From Dinoroseobacter sp049800775 (lineage in GTDB: Bacteria; Pseudomonadota; Alphaproteobacteria; Rhodobacterales; Rhodobacteraceae), in the NCBI RefSeq assembly GCF_049800775.1, contig NZ_JBNAFR010000007.1, positions 183,054 to 247,053 of the forward strand: DNA of 64,000 nucleotides, written 5' to 3'. A model generated the notes under the pieces. The model was not told the origin of the DNA, did no database searches, and was given only the letters and a program-made list of their open reading frames with translations. Made by a program: the position numbers and the translations under genes. Below are positions 53,313-61,931 of the stretch, piece by piece (within the stretch, counting starts at the first letter, position 1; the number at the start of each line of letters is the position of its first letter).

Positions 53313-54219
53313 CCGTCCGCGGATCGTGGCCATCGGAGAGTGCATGGCCGAGCTTTCCCCCGCGGGCCCGCCCGCCACCTACCGGCAGGGCTTTGCCGGG
53401 GACAGCTTCAACACGGCGTGGTATCTGGCGCGCTGCGGCAAGGCGCTCGACGTGGCCTATGCCAGCGCCATTGGCGAGGATCGGCTGTCTCAGGAGCTGC
53501 GCCGGTTTATCCGCGAGAGCGGGGTCGATGACCGGCTGCTGCGGACCATCTCGGGTGGGACACTGGGCCTTTATCTCGTGTCGCTTGATCAGGGGGAGCG
53601 CAGTTTCACCTATTGGCGCGGGCAATCCGCTGCCCGGCGGCTGGCCGAGGATGCCGACGCCCTGCGCGCCGGGCTGGCCGGGGCCGACCTGATCTATTTC
53701 AGCGGGATCACCCTCGCCATTCTGTCACCGCAGGATCGCGCGATCCTGCTCGACGCGGTGGCGGTCGCAGGTCGGGCCGGTGCGCGTGTGGCCTTCGATC
53801 CGAACCTGCGCCCGGCGCTCTGGGACAGCCCGGAGGAGATGACCGAGACGGTGATGCAGGCGGCGGGCCTCGCGGATCTCGCGCTCCCGTCCTTTGAGGA
53901 TGAGGCACGCTGGTTTGGCGATGCCTCCCCTGCGGCCACGCGGGCGCGCTATCTCACCACCGGGGCCTGTCAGATCGTGGTCAAGAACGGTGCCGATCCG
54001 ATCCTTTGGCAGGACGGGACTGCGACCGGCGAGACTGCGGTCGCGGCCATAGCCGAGCCGGTGGATACGACCGCCGCCGGGGACAGCCTGAACGCGGGCG
54101 TGCTTGCGAGCCTGGCCACCGGTGGCAGTCTGGAGGCGGGCATCGCCCTCGGCTGTCGCTTTGCTGCCCATGTGGTGCGCCATCGTGGGGCGCTTGTGCC
54201 ACTGCCGGACGGGGTGTAG
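53299..54219 (+). CDS. PfkB-family sugar kinase, 2-keto-3-deoxygluconate kinase-like
   Basis: Protein of 306 aa. GECMAELSP with the GFAGDSFNTAWYLARCG motif, RVAFDPNLRPALW and the catalytic DTTAAGDSLNAGVL (Asp base) match KdgK more than fructokinases. It would make KDPG from KDG for the Entner-Doudoroff aldolase, which is not in the window. It overlaps the cupin gene by 14 nt, which supports a joined pathway. The next 218 bp hold no gene that I can see. Confidence 0.83.
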   Translation: MTSSSRPRIVAIGECMAELSPAGPPATYRQGFAGDSFNTAWYLARCGKALDVAYASAIGEDRLSQELRRFIRESGVDDRLLRTISGGTLGLYLVSLDQGERSFTYWRGQSAARRLAEDADALRAGLAGADLIYFSGITLAILSPQDRAILLDAVAVAGRAGARVAFDPNLRPALWDSPEEMTETVMQAAGLADLALPSFEDEARWFGDASPAATRARYLTTGACQIVVKNGADPILWQDGTATGETAVAAIAEPVDTTAAGDSLNAGVLASLATGGSLEAGIALGCRFAAHVVRHRGALVPLPDGV

Positions 54220-54437
54220 CGCCGCCCCTCGCAGGAGAGCGCAAGGCGACTAGGCCTGCGGGAGCCGTGACGCGCTTCGGAAGCGGACGACACTGTTGGG
54301 CGAAGGACTAGGCCGCTTCGGTTTCACACCGCGCCAAAGGGCCATGCCGGAGCAGGGCGGAAAGCGCAGGATCCGGGTCGTGGGGAGCAGCGCGGCGCGC
54401 CTAGAGTGTCCGCGATCAGTCAACCGGAGCGCACCCC

Positions 54438-54908
54438 ATGCATTTTCAGATCACCCCCCTGCAGGCCGAAGCCTTCGAACCGCTCTTTACCCTCTCGGAT
54501 GCGGAGCTGGCGGCCCGCAACGCCTGCCGCCAACAGGTCACCGAGAGGCCGGGCACGCCCTGTCGGGTCAGCCTAGAGGATGCAAGGATCGGCGAGACGG
54601 GGATCCTGCTCAATCACATGCATCAGCCCGGGACCACGCCGTTCCGCGCCAGTCACGCGATCTTTGTCCGGCAGGGCGCGCGCACGGCGGAGCTTGCTGT
54701 GGGCGAGGTGCCGGACGTGATCCGCAGTCGTTTGATCTCGCTGCGGTTCTTTGATCGCGCGGACATGATGATCCATGCGGATGTGGTCGCGGGGGAATGC
54801 GTGGCCGATGCAATCGCCGCCGCATTCGCCACGCCCGACATCGCCTATGGGCATCTGCACTATGCCAAGCCCGGCTGCTTTGCCGCCTCGGTCCACCGGG
54901 TAGCGTGA
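54438..54908 (+). CDS. DUF1203 protein
   Basis: Protein of 156 aa resembling DUF1203: FQITPLQAEAFEPLFTLSDAEL, PCRVSLEDARIGETGILLNH, the H-x-P-like HMHQPGTTPFRASHAIFVRQG and ISLRFFDRADMMIHADVV. The family has no known function. A lone plus-strand gene between the kinase and the convergent LDH2-type gene. Confidence 0.8.
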   Translation: MHFQITPLQAEAFEPLFTLSDAELAARNACRQQVTERPGTPCRVSLEDARIGETGILLNHMHQPGTTPFRASHAIFVRQGARTAELAVGEVPDVIRSRLISLRFFDRADMMIHADVVAGECVADAIAAAFATPDIAYGHLHYAKPGCFAASVHRVA

Positions 54909-54918
54909 GCGGCGCGGC

Positions 54919-55935
54919 TCAGCTTGCGCGCGCCGTGATCTCGCGGATCCTGCTGAGCGTCGCGGCACTGACGACGACCCCCTCCTTGGCGGCGCGGGCG
55001 CGCGCTGCGCGGCGACCGTCACCGGGCAGATGCGCGCCCTCCTGAGCGGCGACCGCCGCAATCAGATCCGCCATCCGCCAGTCAAAGAGCCCGCCGGACG
55101 GTCCCTCGGGGTCAATCGCGATGAAGCACTGGCCCGTGCGCGGCGGCCCTCCCACCGGGCCGGAGAAGGGCGCGGCATCGATCCCCAGCTGCCCGCCGGA
55201 GAGCGCGGCGGCGAGGATCTCCACCAGCATGGCGACGCCCACGCCCTTGTAGCCGCCCGATGGCGCCATGGAGCCCTTGAGGCCAATCGCGGGGTCCGTG
55301 GTGGGATTGCCCTCGGGGTCGAGCGCCCAGCCGAGCGGGATCGGCCGCTCCTCGCGGGCGTGCTTCATTACCTCGCTCTTGGCGATGGTGCTGGCGCTTT
55401 GGTCGATCAGCAGGACCGGGCCGCCCGCGTCCCCGGGCACGGCGATGGAAAACGGGTTGGTGCCGACCACGGGTGTCGCCCCGCCCGAGGGGGCAATCGA
55501 TGCGGGCGCATTGGTGAAGCCAAGGCCGAGCAGACCGGCCTGCGCCAGACGCCCGGTGTGATAGCCAAGGACCCCGCAATTATAGCTGTTATGGAGGGTC
55601 AGCACCGCCACCCCTTGTGCGCGGGCCAGCGGGATGAGCGTCTCGAACCCGATATCGATCGCCCCATGGGCAAAGCCGGTGGCCGCGTCGACTCGGACCA
55701 CGCTGGGCCTGGGCGTAGAGAGCTGCGGCGCGGCCTGTCCATCGACCTTGCCGCAGAGCACATGCTCGCAATAGATCGGGATATAGGCCAGCCCGTGGCT
55801 CGCCACCCCATCGGCTTCGGTCGCCGCGGTCGCGATGGCCAGCGGTCGCGCATTGGTCTCGGAAGTGCCCGCAGCCACAAGGGCGTCGAAGGCGAGCGCC
55901 TCGATCTGCGCAAGCGTCAGTGTTTCGGTGGTCAT
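54919..55935 (-). CDS. LDH2/malate-dehydrogenase-family NAD(P) oxidoreductase
   Basis: Protein of 338 aa of the YlbC/AllD/ComC/DpkA superfamily. It has SHGLAYIPIYCEHV (family SHG motif), PSGGATPVVGTNPFSIAVP (cofactor site) and GYKGVGVAMLVEIL. Where many relatives read NSNHFG or SHHCG, it reads NSYNCGVLGYH, so the usual catalytic His is apparently Asn. Members reduce ureidoglycolate, sulfolactate, malate or cyclic imino acids; the substrate here is unknown. It is the last gene of the five-gene operon, 3 nt after the DUF3726 gene. Confidence 0.85.
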   Translation of the reverse strand: MTTETLTLAQIEALAFDALVAAGTSETNARPLAIATAATEADGVASHGLAYIPIYCEHVLCGKVDGQAAPQLSTPRPSVVRVDAATGFAHGAIDIGFETLIPLARAQGVAVLTLHNSYNCGVLGYHTGRLAQAGLLGLGFTNAPASIAPSGGATPVVGTNPFSIAVPGDAGGPVLLIDQSASTIAKSEVMKHAREERPIPLGWALDPEGNPTTDPAIGLKGSMAPSGGYKGVGVAMLVEILAAALSGGQLGIDAAPFSGPVGGPPRTGQCFIAIDPEGPSGGLFDWRMADLIAAVAAQEGAHLPGDGRRAARARAAKEGVVVSAATLSRIREITARAS

Positions 55936-55938
55936 CTG

Positions 55939-56574
55939 TCAGTCCCTGTCTGGTGTTCCGGCGCCCGCGCCCTTGCGGCGGCTTTCTTCGGTGGCGGGGG
56001 CGTAGGTGCGATGCGCAAAAGCGTTGAGGCTGTCCCAGGCGGCGGGATCCGGTGTTGCACGGCTCAGCGCCGCACGCGGCGTCGCCGCCACGCCGCCACG
56101 CGCCAGCCGGAGCCAGGGGGCGGTCGCGATCTGCCCCTCTTCCGTCAGGTCGAGAGAGGATCCTTCGGTGACCGCAGCCCCGCCGAGCCATGTCAGCGTG
56201 ACGGGCGCGTCATATTGTGTGGCGACCAGAGCAGCGAAAGGCAAAAGCATCCGGGGCACGGCCATGGGACCCATTCGAAGGTCCGCGGGGCGCGCGACCA
56301 ACGCATGATCGGCGAGTGCCGTACCGGTCATCAGGGGGCACAGCGTCCCGCCCGGCGCAGCCCATGCGCCGCCACGCAGATCCGGCGTGATCGCCGCCAT
56401 CGGCGCGCCATCGAACCTGTGCAGAACCTCGGCCAGCAGGGCACAGCCATCCTGCCCCCGGGCGCAAAGCCAGCGCGTGGCCTTGCCCGCATCCTCGGCG
56501 ATTCCCCAGGGGTAGCCCGCGCCCCGCGTTGCCTTCTTCGCGGTCGCCTCCACCTCGTTCAGGGAAAAGCTCAC
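55939..56574 (-). CDS. DUF3726 protein
   Basis: Protein of 211 aa starting with GTG: (V/M)SFSLNEVEATAKKATRGAG, then YPWGIAEDAGKATRWLCARG, a pattern of DUF3726. No function is known for the family. It has a Cys in ARGQDGCALL and in GGTLCPLMTG, no signal peptide and no membrane segment. The GTG overlaps the stop of the 560-aa gene (GTGA), so I use this start rather than the open frame upstream. Confidence 0.8.
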   Translation of the reverse strand: MSFSLNEVEATAKKATRGAGYPWGIAEDAGKATRWLCARGQDGCALLAEVLHRFDGAPMAAITPDLRGGAWAAPGGTLCPLMTGTALADHALVARPADLRMGPMAVPRMLLPFAALVATQYDAPVTLTWLGGAAVTEGSSLDLTEEGQIATAPWLRLARGGVAATPRAALSRATPDPAAWDSLNAFAHRTYAPATEESRRKGAGAGTPDRD

Positions 56575-58253
56575 TCCGGGACCTGCGGATAGACCCAGTG
56601 GTCCGCGGTGTCTGGGCCAAGCTCTTCGGGATAGGGCGCGCCCGCATACATGCAGATCCGCACCCAGCGATCCGAGCGCGGATCGAAGCGGGTGGCGCCG
56701 AAGAACGAGAGTTTGGCGCGCAGCATGTCGATCGGCAGGACCTGATCGCTGATCGTATTGTCGCGGATCTCGCCATAGGGGGCAAAACGGCTCATCTGGG
56801 CCCGGCGGATGGTGTGGCGATGCTCGGGATGTTGCAGCAGGAAGGCGGCGATGGGACTGTCGGCTGCCCATGTCTCAAGATCTCGCGCGGCGGCTGTGGC
56901 GTCGCGGGCCGGGGCGAGGGGCTGTTCATAGGCCGCGATGGGCTCGTCGAACCGTTCGCCCATGCGGGGTTCGAGCTTCTCCTCGGAGACATACCAAGCC
57001 CGGGCGCAGGTCTCGGGCTTGTCCCAGTCGAGACCTGAGGCCCAGCCAAAGGCCCGCTGCAACAGGCACCGGACATCCGAGACCGGCATGGCGCCATCGA
57101 TCCGGAACGCATCCGTGTTGGTGTCGGACATGCAATGGGCGAGCCCGTCCACGAGGTCGGGATAGGGTTCGAGGATGAGTGAGGCGAGCAGTTCCTGACC
57201 CTCTTCGCTGAGCCCGGTTTCCGACCATGTGCAGAGCCAGTCCCAAGGATTTCCGGCCTCCAGAACATCCGTGGCCGCGAGCGCGCAGAGTGCCGCCAGA
57301 TCCGCGCGGAGGGTTTCCAGTTTGCGCGCCTGAAGCGGGTGCGCGGTCTTCCACAGGGTCACCGAATGCGCGCTGCGCGCGAGCAGGTCGCGAAAGAGTG
57401 CGATCTCGGCAGCACTGGCGCGCGGCACGGCGCGGACCCGGGCAATCGCCTCTTCCCGGGCCATGACCCAGTTGTTGAACAGGATCGGGTGATTGACGAG
57501 GAAGGGCGCCATGCCGAGGCCGGTGGAGTTGCCGATGCCCAGCTGCCGCGCGATCGCCGGGTCGAGCCGGGCGGCTTTGTCGCCCCCGGCGGCCTGCGCC
57601 ATATGCTCCACCAGATCGCGCACAAAGGTGCGGATCAGGTAGACCGAGAGCATCTCGGCCTGAAAGGGCAGTTCCAGCTCGGGACGATCCGCCACGGTTT
57701 CGCGATCTGCGGCGCCGAACTTGCCCGAGCCATACACCGCCGTGGTGCGCATCAGATAGCCCACCGCGTCGATCTGGGCCGGGTCGGGCTGCCGCCCGGC
57801 GGCGAGCGCGTCGACCACATGGGTCCAGAGCCGGACGGAGCGGTTCGCCCGCGACAGCGAGAGCTCGGTCTCGCCGATCCGGCCCGCTTCCTGCAGGGGA
57901 ACCTGTTTTGCGAGCCGGGCGATATCCTCTGGCTCCGGGACACCGTCGAACAGGGTGAAGGTCGCGTCCCAGGCTTCGGCGATCACCCGGTCCGAGCGTT
58001 TCTCGGCGGGCAGGTCATGGGCGAAGGCGATGAGGGAATAGGCGCGTTCCGGCCCGGTGGCCGTATAGACGGCATGGCCGACCCCGGACGTGTCGATATC
58101 GAAAACCGGGCGCGAGAAACGCCAGCCCTCGCGTGCCATCCGCCGGGTCAGCACCCGCATGAAGCTCAGACGGCTCTGGTGGAACGCGCCGAGGCGTTTC
58201 AGCCGCATGACCGTCTCTGGCGACCGACGCGCGATATCCCGCGGGGCGCTCAT
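56571..58253 (-). CDS. Large uncharacterised cytoplasmic protein (560 aa)
   Basis: I do not recognise its family. It has no signal peptide or membrane helix. Noticeable stretches are YSLIAFAHDLPAEKRSDRVIAEAWDATFTLFDG, RTTAVYGSGKFGAADR, LGIGNSTGLGMAPFLVNHP (a Gly-rich loop after ARQLGI), and PYGEIRDNTISDQVLPIDM near the C-terminus. It ends ADHWVYPQVPE. Its size and internal Gly-rich loop suggest an enzyme, but no known nucleotide or metal motif is clear. It overlaps both neighbours (ATGA with the M19-like gene, GTGA with DUF3726), so its product probably works with theirs. Confidence 0.85.
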   Translation of the reverse strand: MSAPRDIARRSPETVMRLKRLGAFHQSRLSFMRVLTRRMAREGWRFSRPVFDIDTSGVGHAVYTATGPERAYSLIAFAHDLPAEKRSDRVIAEAWDATFTLFDGVPEPEDIARLAKQVPLQEAGRIGETELSLSRANRSVRLWTHVVDALAAGRQPDPAQIDAVGYLMRTTAVYGSGKFGAADRETVADRPELELPFQAEMLSVYLIRTFVRDLVEHMAQAAGGDKAARLDPAIARQLGIGNSTGLGMAPFLVNHPILFNNWVMAREEAIARVRAVPRASAAEIALFRDLLARSAHSVTLWKTAHPLQARKLETLRADLAALCALAATDVLEAGNPWDWLCTWSETGLSEEGQELLASLILEPYPDLVDGLAHCMSDTNTDAFRIDGAMPVSDVRCLLQRAFGWASGLDWDKPETCARAWYVSEEKLEPRMGERFDEPIAAYEQPLAPARDATAAARDLETWAADSPIAAFLLQHPEHRHTIRRAQMSRFAPYGEIRDNTISDQVLPIDMLRAKLSFFGATRFDPRSDRWVRICMYAGAPYPEELGPDTADHWVYPQVPE

Positions 58254-59224
58254 GGCCGGGGCCCGAAATTCTCGGCAAAGAACCGGTACCAGTTGCCGCC
58301 CATGATCGCGGCCACCTCGTCAGGGGTCATGCCGACTTCCCGCAAGCCGCTCTCGATCCGGCCGAAATCGCGATTGTCCTGAAACCAGCCTGGCATGTCC
58401 GGAAAGCCGGGCGCGGCTGCGGATCCTTCGCCATAGTCGATCTCCTTGGTCCAGCGTCCGGTGCGCATCCATTCAACCACGCTGTCGGGCTGGTCCTGAC
58501 ACAGGTCCGAGCCGATCCCGAAATGTGCGATGCCGAATTGCTCTGCCATACGGGCGACCATCTCACAGAAATCCTGCAATTTGCAGTCAGATTTTCCCCT
58601 CAGGTGGTGCGGATAGAGCGAGAAGCCCATCATCCCGCCGTTTTCGACCACGGCGCGGATCACCTCGGGGCGTTTGTTGCGCCGGGCCGGGGCCCAGTCG
58701 AACGGGTTGGCATGGGTGATCGCGATGGGGCGGTCGGACAACTCGGCCGCCTCGATGGTGGAGCGGTCTGCCGAATGGCTCATATCGACCACGAGCCCGA
58801 CCCGGTTCATCTCGCGGATGACCTGCTTGCCCATGCGGGTGAGGCCGGGGTCCTCGGCCTCGTAGCAGCCGGTCGCGAGCAGGGACTGGTTGTTATAGGT
58901 GAGCTGCATGAACCGCGCGCCCAGCGTATGCAGGATTTCGACTAGGCCGATGTCATCCTCCATGGGGCTGGGGTTCTGAAACCCGAAGAAGATGGCGGTC
59001 CGGTCACTGGCCCGGGCGCGGTCGATATCAGCAGCAGTCTCGCCCTTGAGGATCAGATCCGGGAACTGCTCGAACCAGCGGTTCCACTGCTCGAAGTTCA
59101 GAACCGTTTCGCGAAAGCTTTCGTGATAGGCGATGGTGACATGCACCGCATCCACCTGTCCGGCGCGCATCTGGCGAAAGATCGTCTCGGACCAACGCGC
59201 ATATTGCAGGGCGTCGATCCGCAT
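58250..59224 (-). CDS. M19 dipeptidase-like protein with altered metal site
   Basis: Amidohydrolase-fold protein of 324 aa related to membrane dipeptidase. Kept features are VVDMSHSADRSTIEAAELSD and PIAITHANPFDWAPARRNK (both His ligands), and HFGIGSDLCQDQP. The N-terminal HxD (usual DGHNDL) is replaced by IDALQYA, and the bridging Glu (usual EGG) by FGFQNPSPM. No signal peptide, so cytoplasmic. It may bind one metal, use another mechanism or be non-catalytic. The ATG shares one base with the ALDH stop. Confidence 0.85.
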   Translation of the reverse strand: MRIDALQYARWSETIFRQMRAGQVDAVHVTIAYHESFRETVLNFEQWNRWFEQFPDLILKGETAADIDRARASDRTAIFFGFQNPSPMEDDIGLVEILHTLGARFMQLTYNNQSLLATGCYEAEDPGLTRMGKQVIREMNRVGLVVDMSHSADRSTIEAAELSDRPIAITHANPFDWAPARRNKRPEVIRAVVENGGMMGFSLYPHHLRGKSDCKLQDFCEMVARMAEQFGIAHFGIGSDLCQDQPDSVVEWMRTGRWTKEIDYGEGSAAAPGFPDMPGWFQDNRDFGRIESGLREVGMTPDEVAAIMGGNWYRFFAENFGPRP

Positions 59225-60675
59225 CAGGCCGGGACCCCGGCGGCGATATAGGCGGTTTTCACGGTGGTATAGAACTCGGCAGCGGCCTTGCCCTGCTCCC
59301 GCGGGCCGTAAGAGCTTTGACCCCGGCCGCCAAAGGGCACGTGGTAGTCGGTTCCGGCCGTGGGCAGGTTGACCGTCACGACCCCGGTGCGGGCATTGCG
59401 GCGGAAATGGGTGGCGCGGGCGAGATCACGGGTGACGATGCCCGAGGTCAGCCCAAAGACCGTGTCGTTGACGGTGGCGAGCGCCTCGTCATAGCTGCCC
59501 ACCTTGAGGATCGCGGTGAGCGGGGCGAACATCTCTTCGCGGTTGATGCGCATGGTGTTGGTGGTGTTCAGGAAGACACCCGGTGCCATGAAATAGCCTT
59601 CGGTCGGGCGATCAAGTCGGGTCCCGCCACAGGCAAGCTCGGCCCCCTCGGACCGGCCAAGGGCCACATAGTCGAGGTTTTCGTCCAGCTGCGTCTGGCT
59701 GACGACCGGCCCGATCTGCGTGGCCGGGTCGAGGGCATGCCCGACCTGCAAGGCCTGCGCCCCGGCAACCAGCCGCTCGACAAAGGCGTCATGGATCGCG
59801 TGATGCACGATCAGCCGGGAGGAGGCAGTGCATTTCTGCCCCGTCCCGCCAAACGCGCCCCCCAGAGCCACCGTGACAGCGAGGTCGAGATCCGCATCCT
59901 CCATCACCGCAAGCGCGTTTTTCGACCCCATCTCGAGCTGGATCTTGGTGAAGTTCTGCACCGCCGCCGCGGCGATTCCGCGTCCCACGGGGACCGAGCC
60001 GGTGAAGGACACCGCGTTGATCCCGGGGCTTTCCACCAGACGCTGCCCAATGGTGCGCCCGGAGCCCATCACCAGCGAAAAGAGCCCCTCGGGGATGTCC
60101 TGTCGCGCGATGATCTCAGTCAGGGCCACCGCCGAGGCCGGGGTCAGGTTGGCCGGTTTCCACAGCACCGCATTGCCATAGCAGAGCGCGGGCGCGATCT
60201 TCCACGCGGCGGTCGCGGTGGGAAAGTTCCATGGCGAGATGATGCCCACAACCCCCACCGGCTCGCGGCGCACATCGATCTCGATCCCGTCGCGGACGGA
60301 ATCCGCCGTCTCCCCCAACTGACGCAGGCACTCGGCAGCGTAATAGGTGAAGAACTGACCGGCGCGGAACACCTCGCCCTTGCCCTCGGCGAGGGGCTTG
60401 CCCTCTTCGCGGCTGAGCAGTCTGCCCAGCTCTTCGGCCCGGGCCATGAGCTCGGTCCCGATGGCCTGCAGCACCGATTGCCGCCGCTCCAACCCGTAAC
60501 CCGCCCAGATCCGCTGCGCCTCCTGCGCCCGGGCGATGGCCTCGTCGAGCTGTGCCGCACTGGCCTGGGCAAAATGACCGATCAGATCGCTCAGATCCGA
60601 CGGGTTCCGGTTCTCGATGTTGGTGTCACCCGCCACCCAGTGACCTGCGATGTAGTTCAGCTTTGTCTCGGTCAC
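59224..60675 (-). CDS. NAD(P)-dependent aldehyde dehydrogenase, alpha-ketoglutarate-semialdehyde type
   Basis: Protein of 483 aa, standard ALDH length. Cofactor and substrate motifs: IISPWNFPTATAAWKIAPALCYGNAVLWKPA, FTGSVPVGRGIAAAA, catalytic Glu in IQLEMGSKNA and catalytic Cys in GGTGQKCTASSRL. NFxKxQLEMG and GQKCTAxSR are close to alpha-ketoglutarate semialdehyde dehydrogenases (LEMGGKN). The semialdehyde produced by the pathway may therefore be a dicarboxylate semialdehyde. First gene of the operon, divergent from lysR. Confidence 0.88.
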   Translation of the reverse strand: MTETKLNYIAGHWVAGDTNIENRNPSDLSDLIGHFAQASAAQLDEAIARAQEAQRIWAGYGLERRQSVLQAIGTELMARAEELGRLLSREEGKPLAEGKGEVFRAGQFFTYYAAECLRQLGETADSVRDGIEIDVRREPVGVVGIISPWNFPTATAAWKIAPALCYGNAVLWKPANLTPASAVALTEIIARQDIPEGLFSLVMGSGRTIGQRLVESPGINAVSFTGSVPVGRGIAAAAVQNFTKIQLEMGSKNALAVMEDADLDLAVTVALGGAFGGTGQKCTASSRLIVHHAIHDAFVERLVAGAQALQVGHALDPATQIGPVVSQTQLDENLDYVALGRSEGAELACGGTRLDRPTEGYFMAPGVFLNTTNTMRINREEMFAPLTAILKVGSYDEALATVNDTVFGLTSGIVTRDLARATHFRRNARTGVVTVNLPTAGTDYHVPFGGRGQSSYGPREQGKAAAEFYTTVKTAYIAAGVPA

Positions 60676-60753
60676 GGGCCATGTCCTGTTCTGGAATGGC
60701 GCAACTGTGGACGGGCGGGGAGGGATCAGTCAAACTCGAACAAATGAAGTAAA

Positions 60754-60770
60754 TTTCAGGATTGCTGAAA
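60754..60770. promoter_or_regulatory. LysR-type box between the ALDH operon and its regulator
   Basis: TTTCAGGATTGCTGAAA is TTTCAG-N5-CTGAAA, a perfect dyad that fits the T-N11-A rule. It ends 2 nt before the LysR ATG and is about 85 bp from the ALDH start, suiting autorepression and divergent activation. Confidence 0.65.
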
Positions 60771-60772
60771 TC

Positions 60773-61654
60773 ATGATCAAGATCGAGATGCTCCGTTGTT
60801 TCAGTGTCGTGGCGCGGTCCGGCAATCTGGCGGATGCCGCGACGCGTCTCGGACGCACCCAGTCAGCGATCTCCATGACCCTCAAGCAGCTGGAAGACGC
60901 GCTGGGACAGAAGCTTTTTCAAGGCGAACGCAAGAACCATCTGACCCCGGTCGGCGTGCAGATCCTCGCCCTGGCCCAGCAACAGGTCGAGAGTTTTGAC
61001 ACCGCCATCCGCGATATAGAGGCCACGGCCCGCGCGCCCCGGGGGCTGTTGCGGATCATCTCCGTGCCGTCGGCGGCGGGCAGCCTTGTGCCCCACGTGG
61101 CAGAGGATCTGCTTGCGCGATACCCCGGCTTGCAGATCGATATCCGCGATGGCGAAACCGAGGCGGTCCTGAATGCGCTCGGGCGCGGGGAGGCGGATCT
61201 GGGCATCGTTTCCGGAGAGCATGCCTTGCGGGGTGTGGTCTCTGCGCCGCTTTTCGAGGATGCGTTCGGGCTCACCTGCGCGCGGGATCACCCGCTGGCG
61301 GACCGGGACGGGGATCTGTGCTTTGCCGATACGGCTGGCTTTGACATCGTCGGCAACACCCTGTGCCGCGCGTTGGACCATGACGGGCTGCAGGCGGCCA
61401 TCGCGGCCACGGCCCTTCATGCCCATAACACGCTGTCCCTGATCGGGATCCTGCAACAGGGGGCGCGGTTCACGATCCTGCCGCGGGCGGTGGTCGCCAA
61501 CCTGCCGGGGCGTCTGAGCTTCCGCCCTCTGCAGGATCTCCCGGCGCGGCGCAGCGTCTCTGTCCTGATCTCAGAACGTGCCAGTCAGCGAGAGATCGCA
61601 GAGGAGTGCGCTGCCATGCTGCAGGTCTTGTGCCGACAGGACGGATCGCCCTAG
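60773..61654 (+). CDS. LysR-family transcription regulator
   Basis: Regulator of 293 aa. Residues 1-60 form the helix-turn-helix (EMLRCFSVVARSGNLADAATRLGRTQSAISMTLKQLEDALG), and residues 90-290 the substrate-binding domain (LLRIISVPSAAGSLVPHVAEDLLARYPGLQIDI). I use the ATG at 60773 because it precedes the conserved HTH; an upstream ATG is inside the promoter. It probably senses a pathway intermediate and controls the divergent ALDH operon. Confidence 0.92.
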   Translation: MIKIEMLRCFSVVARSGNLADAATRLGRTQSAISMTLKQLEDALGQKLFQGERKNHLTPVGVQILALAQQQVESFDTAIRDIEATARAPRGLLRIISVPSAAGSLVPHVAEDLLARYPGLQIDIRDGETEAVLNALGRGEADLGIVSGEHALRGVVSAPLFEDAFGLTCARDHPLADRDGDLCFADTAGFDIVGNTLCRALDHDGLQAAIAATALHAHNTLSLIGILQQGARFTILPRAVVANLPGRLSFRPLQDLPARRSVSVLISERASQREIAEECAAMLQVLCRQDGSP

Positions 61655-61931
61655 GCCCCCTTCGCAGGCGTGACACCCATGGCGGCAGCGCGCACAGCCT
61701 TGGCTGAGACTGCGACCGGTCTGACTTCCCGCATATAACAGGCCCGAAGGCCGTCGCCTGATCCTTTCCGGTGGCGCAAGCGCCCGGGTCGCCGGTCCCG
61801 ACGGTGCAGGCCGGTGAGTCTCTCTTCGCCGCGCACGGTTCCGAGAGCGACGCGGATCTGAGCACATGCCCGAATGCGCGTCGGTTTCCTCATCTCAAAT
61901 CATGAAAAATCGTCGCGAACAGGCGACCTGC
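61655..61931. other. Intergenic stretch after the LysR gene with no gene seen
   Basis: No convincing coding sequence or RNA. An 80-codon frame on the minus strand is arginine-rich and looks like a by-product of high GC. GC-rich dyads are present but none forms a clear terminator for lysR. Confidence 0.5.

Noticed and set aside
61651..61893. An 80-codon minus-strand frame after the LysR gene
   Set aside because: Arginine-rich, no good ribosome site, no family character.
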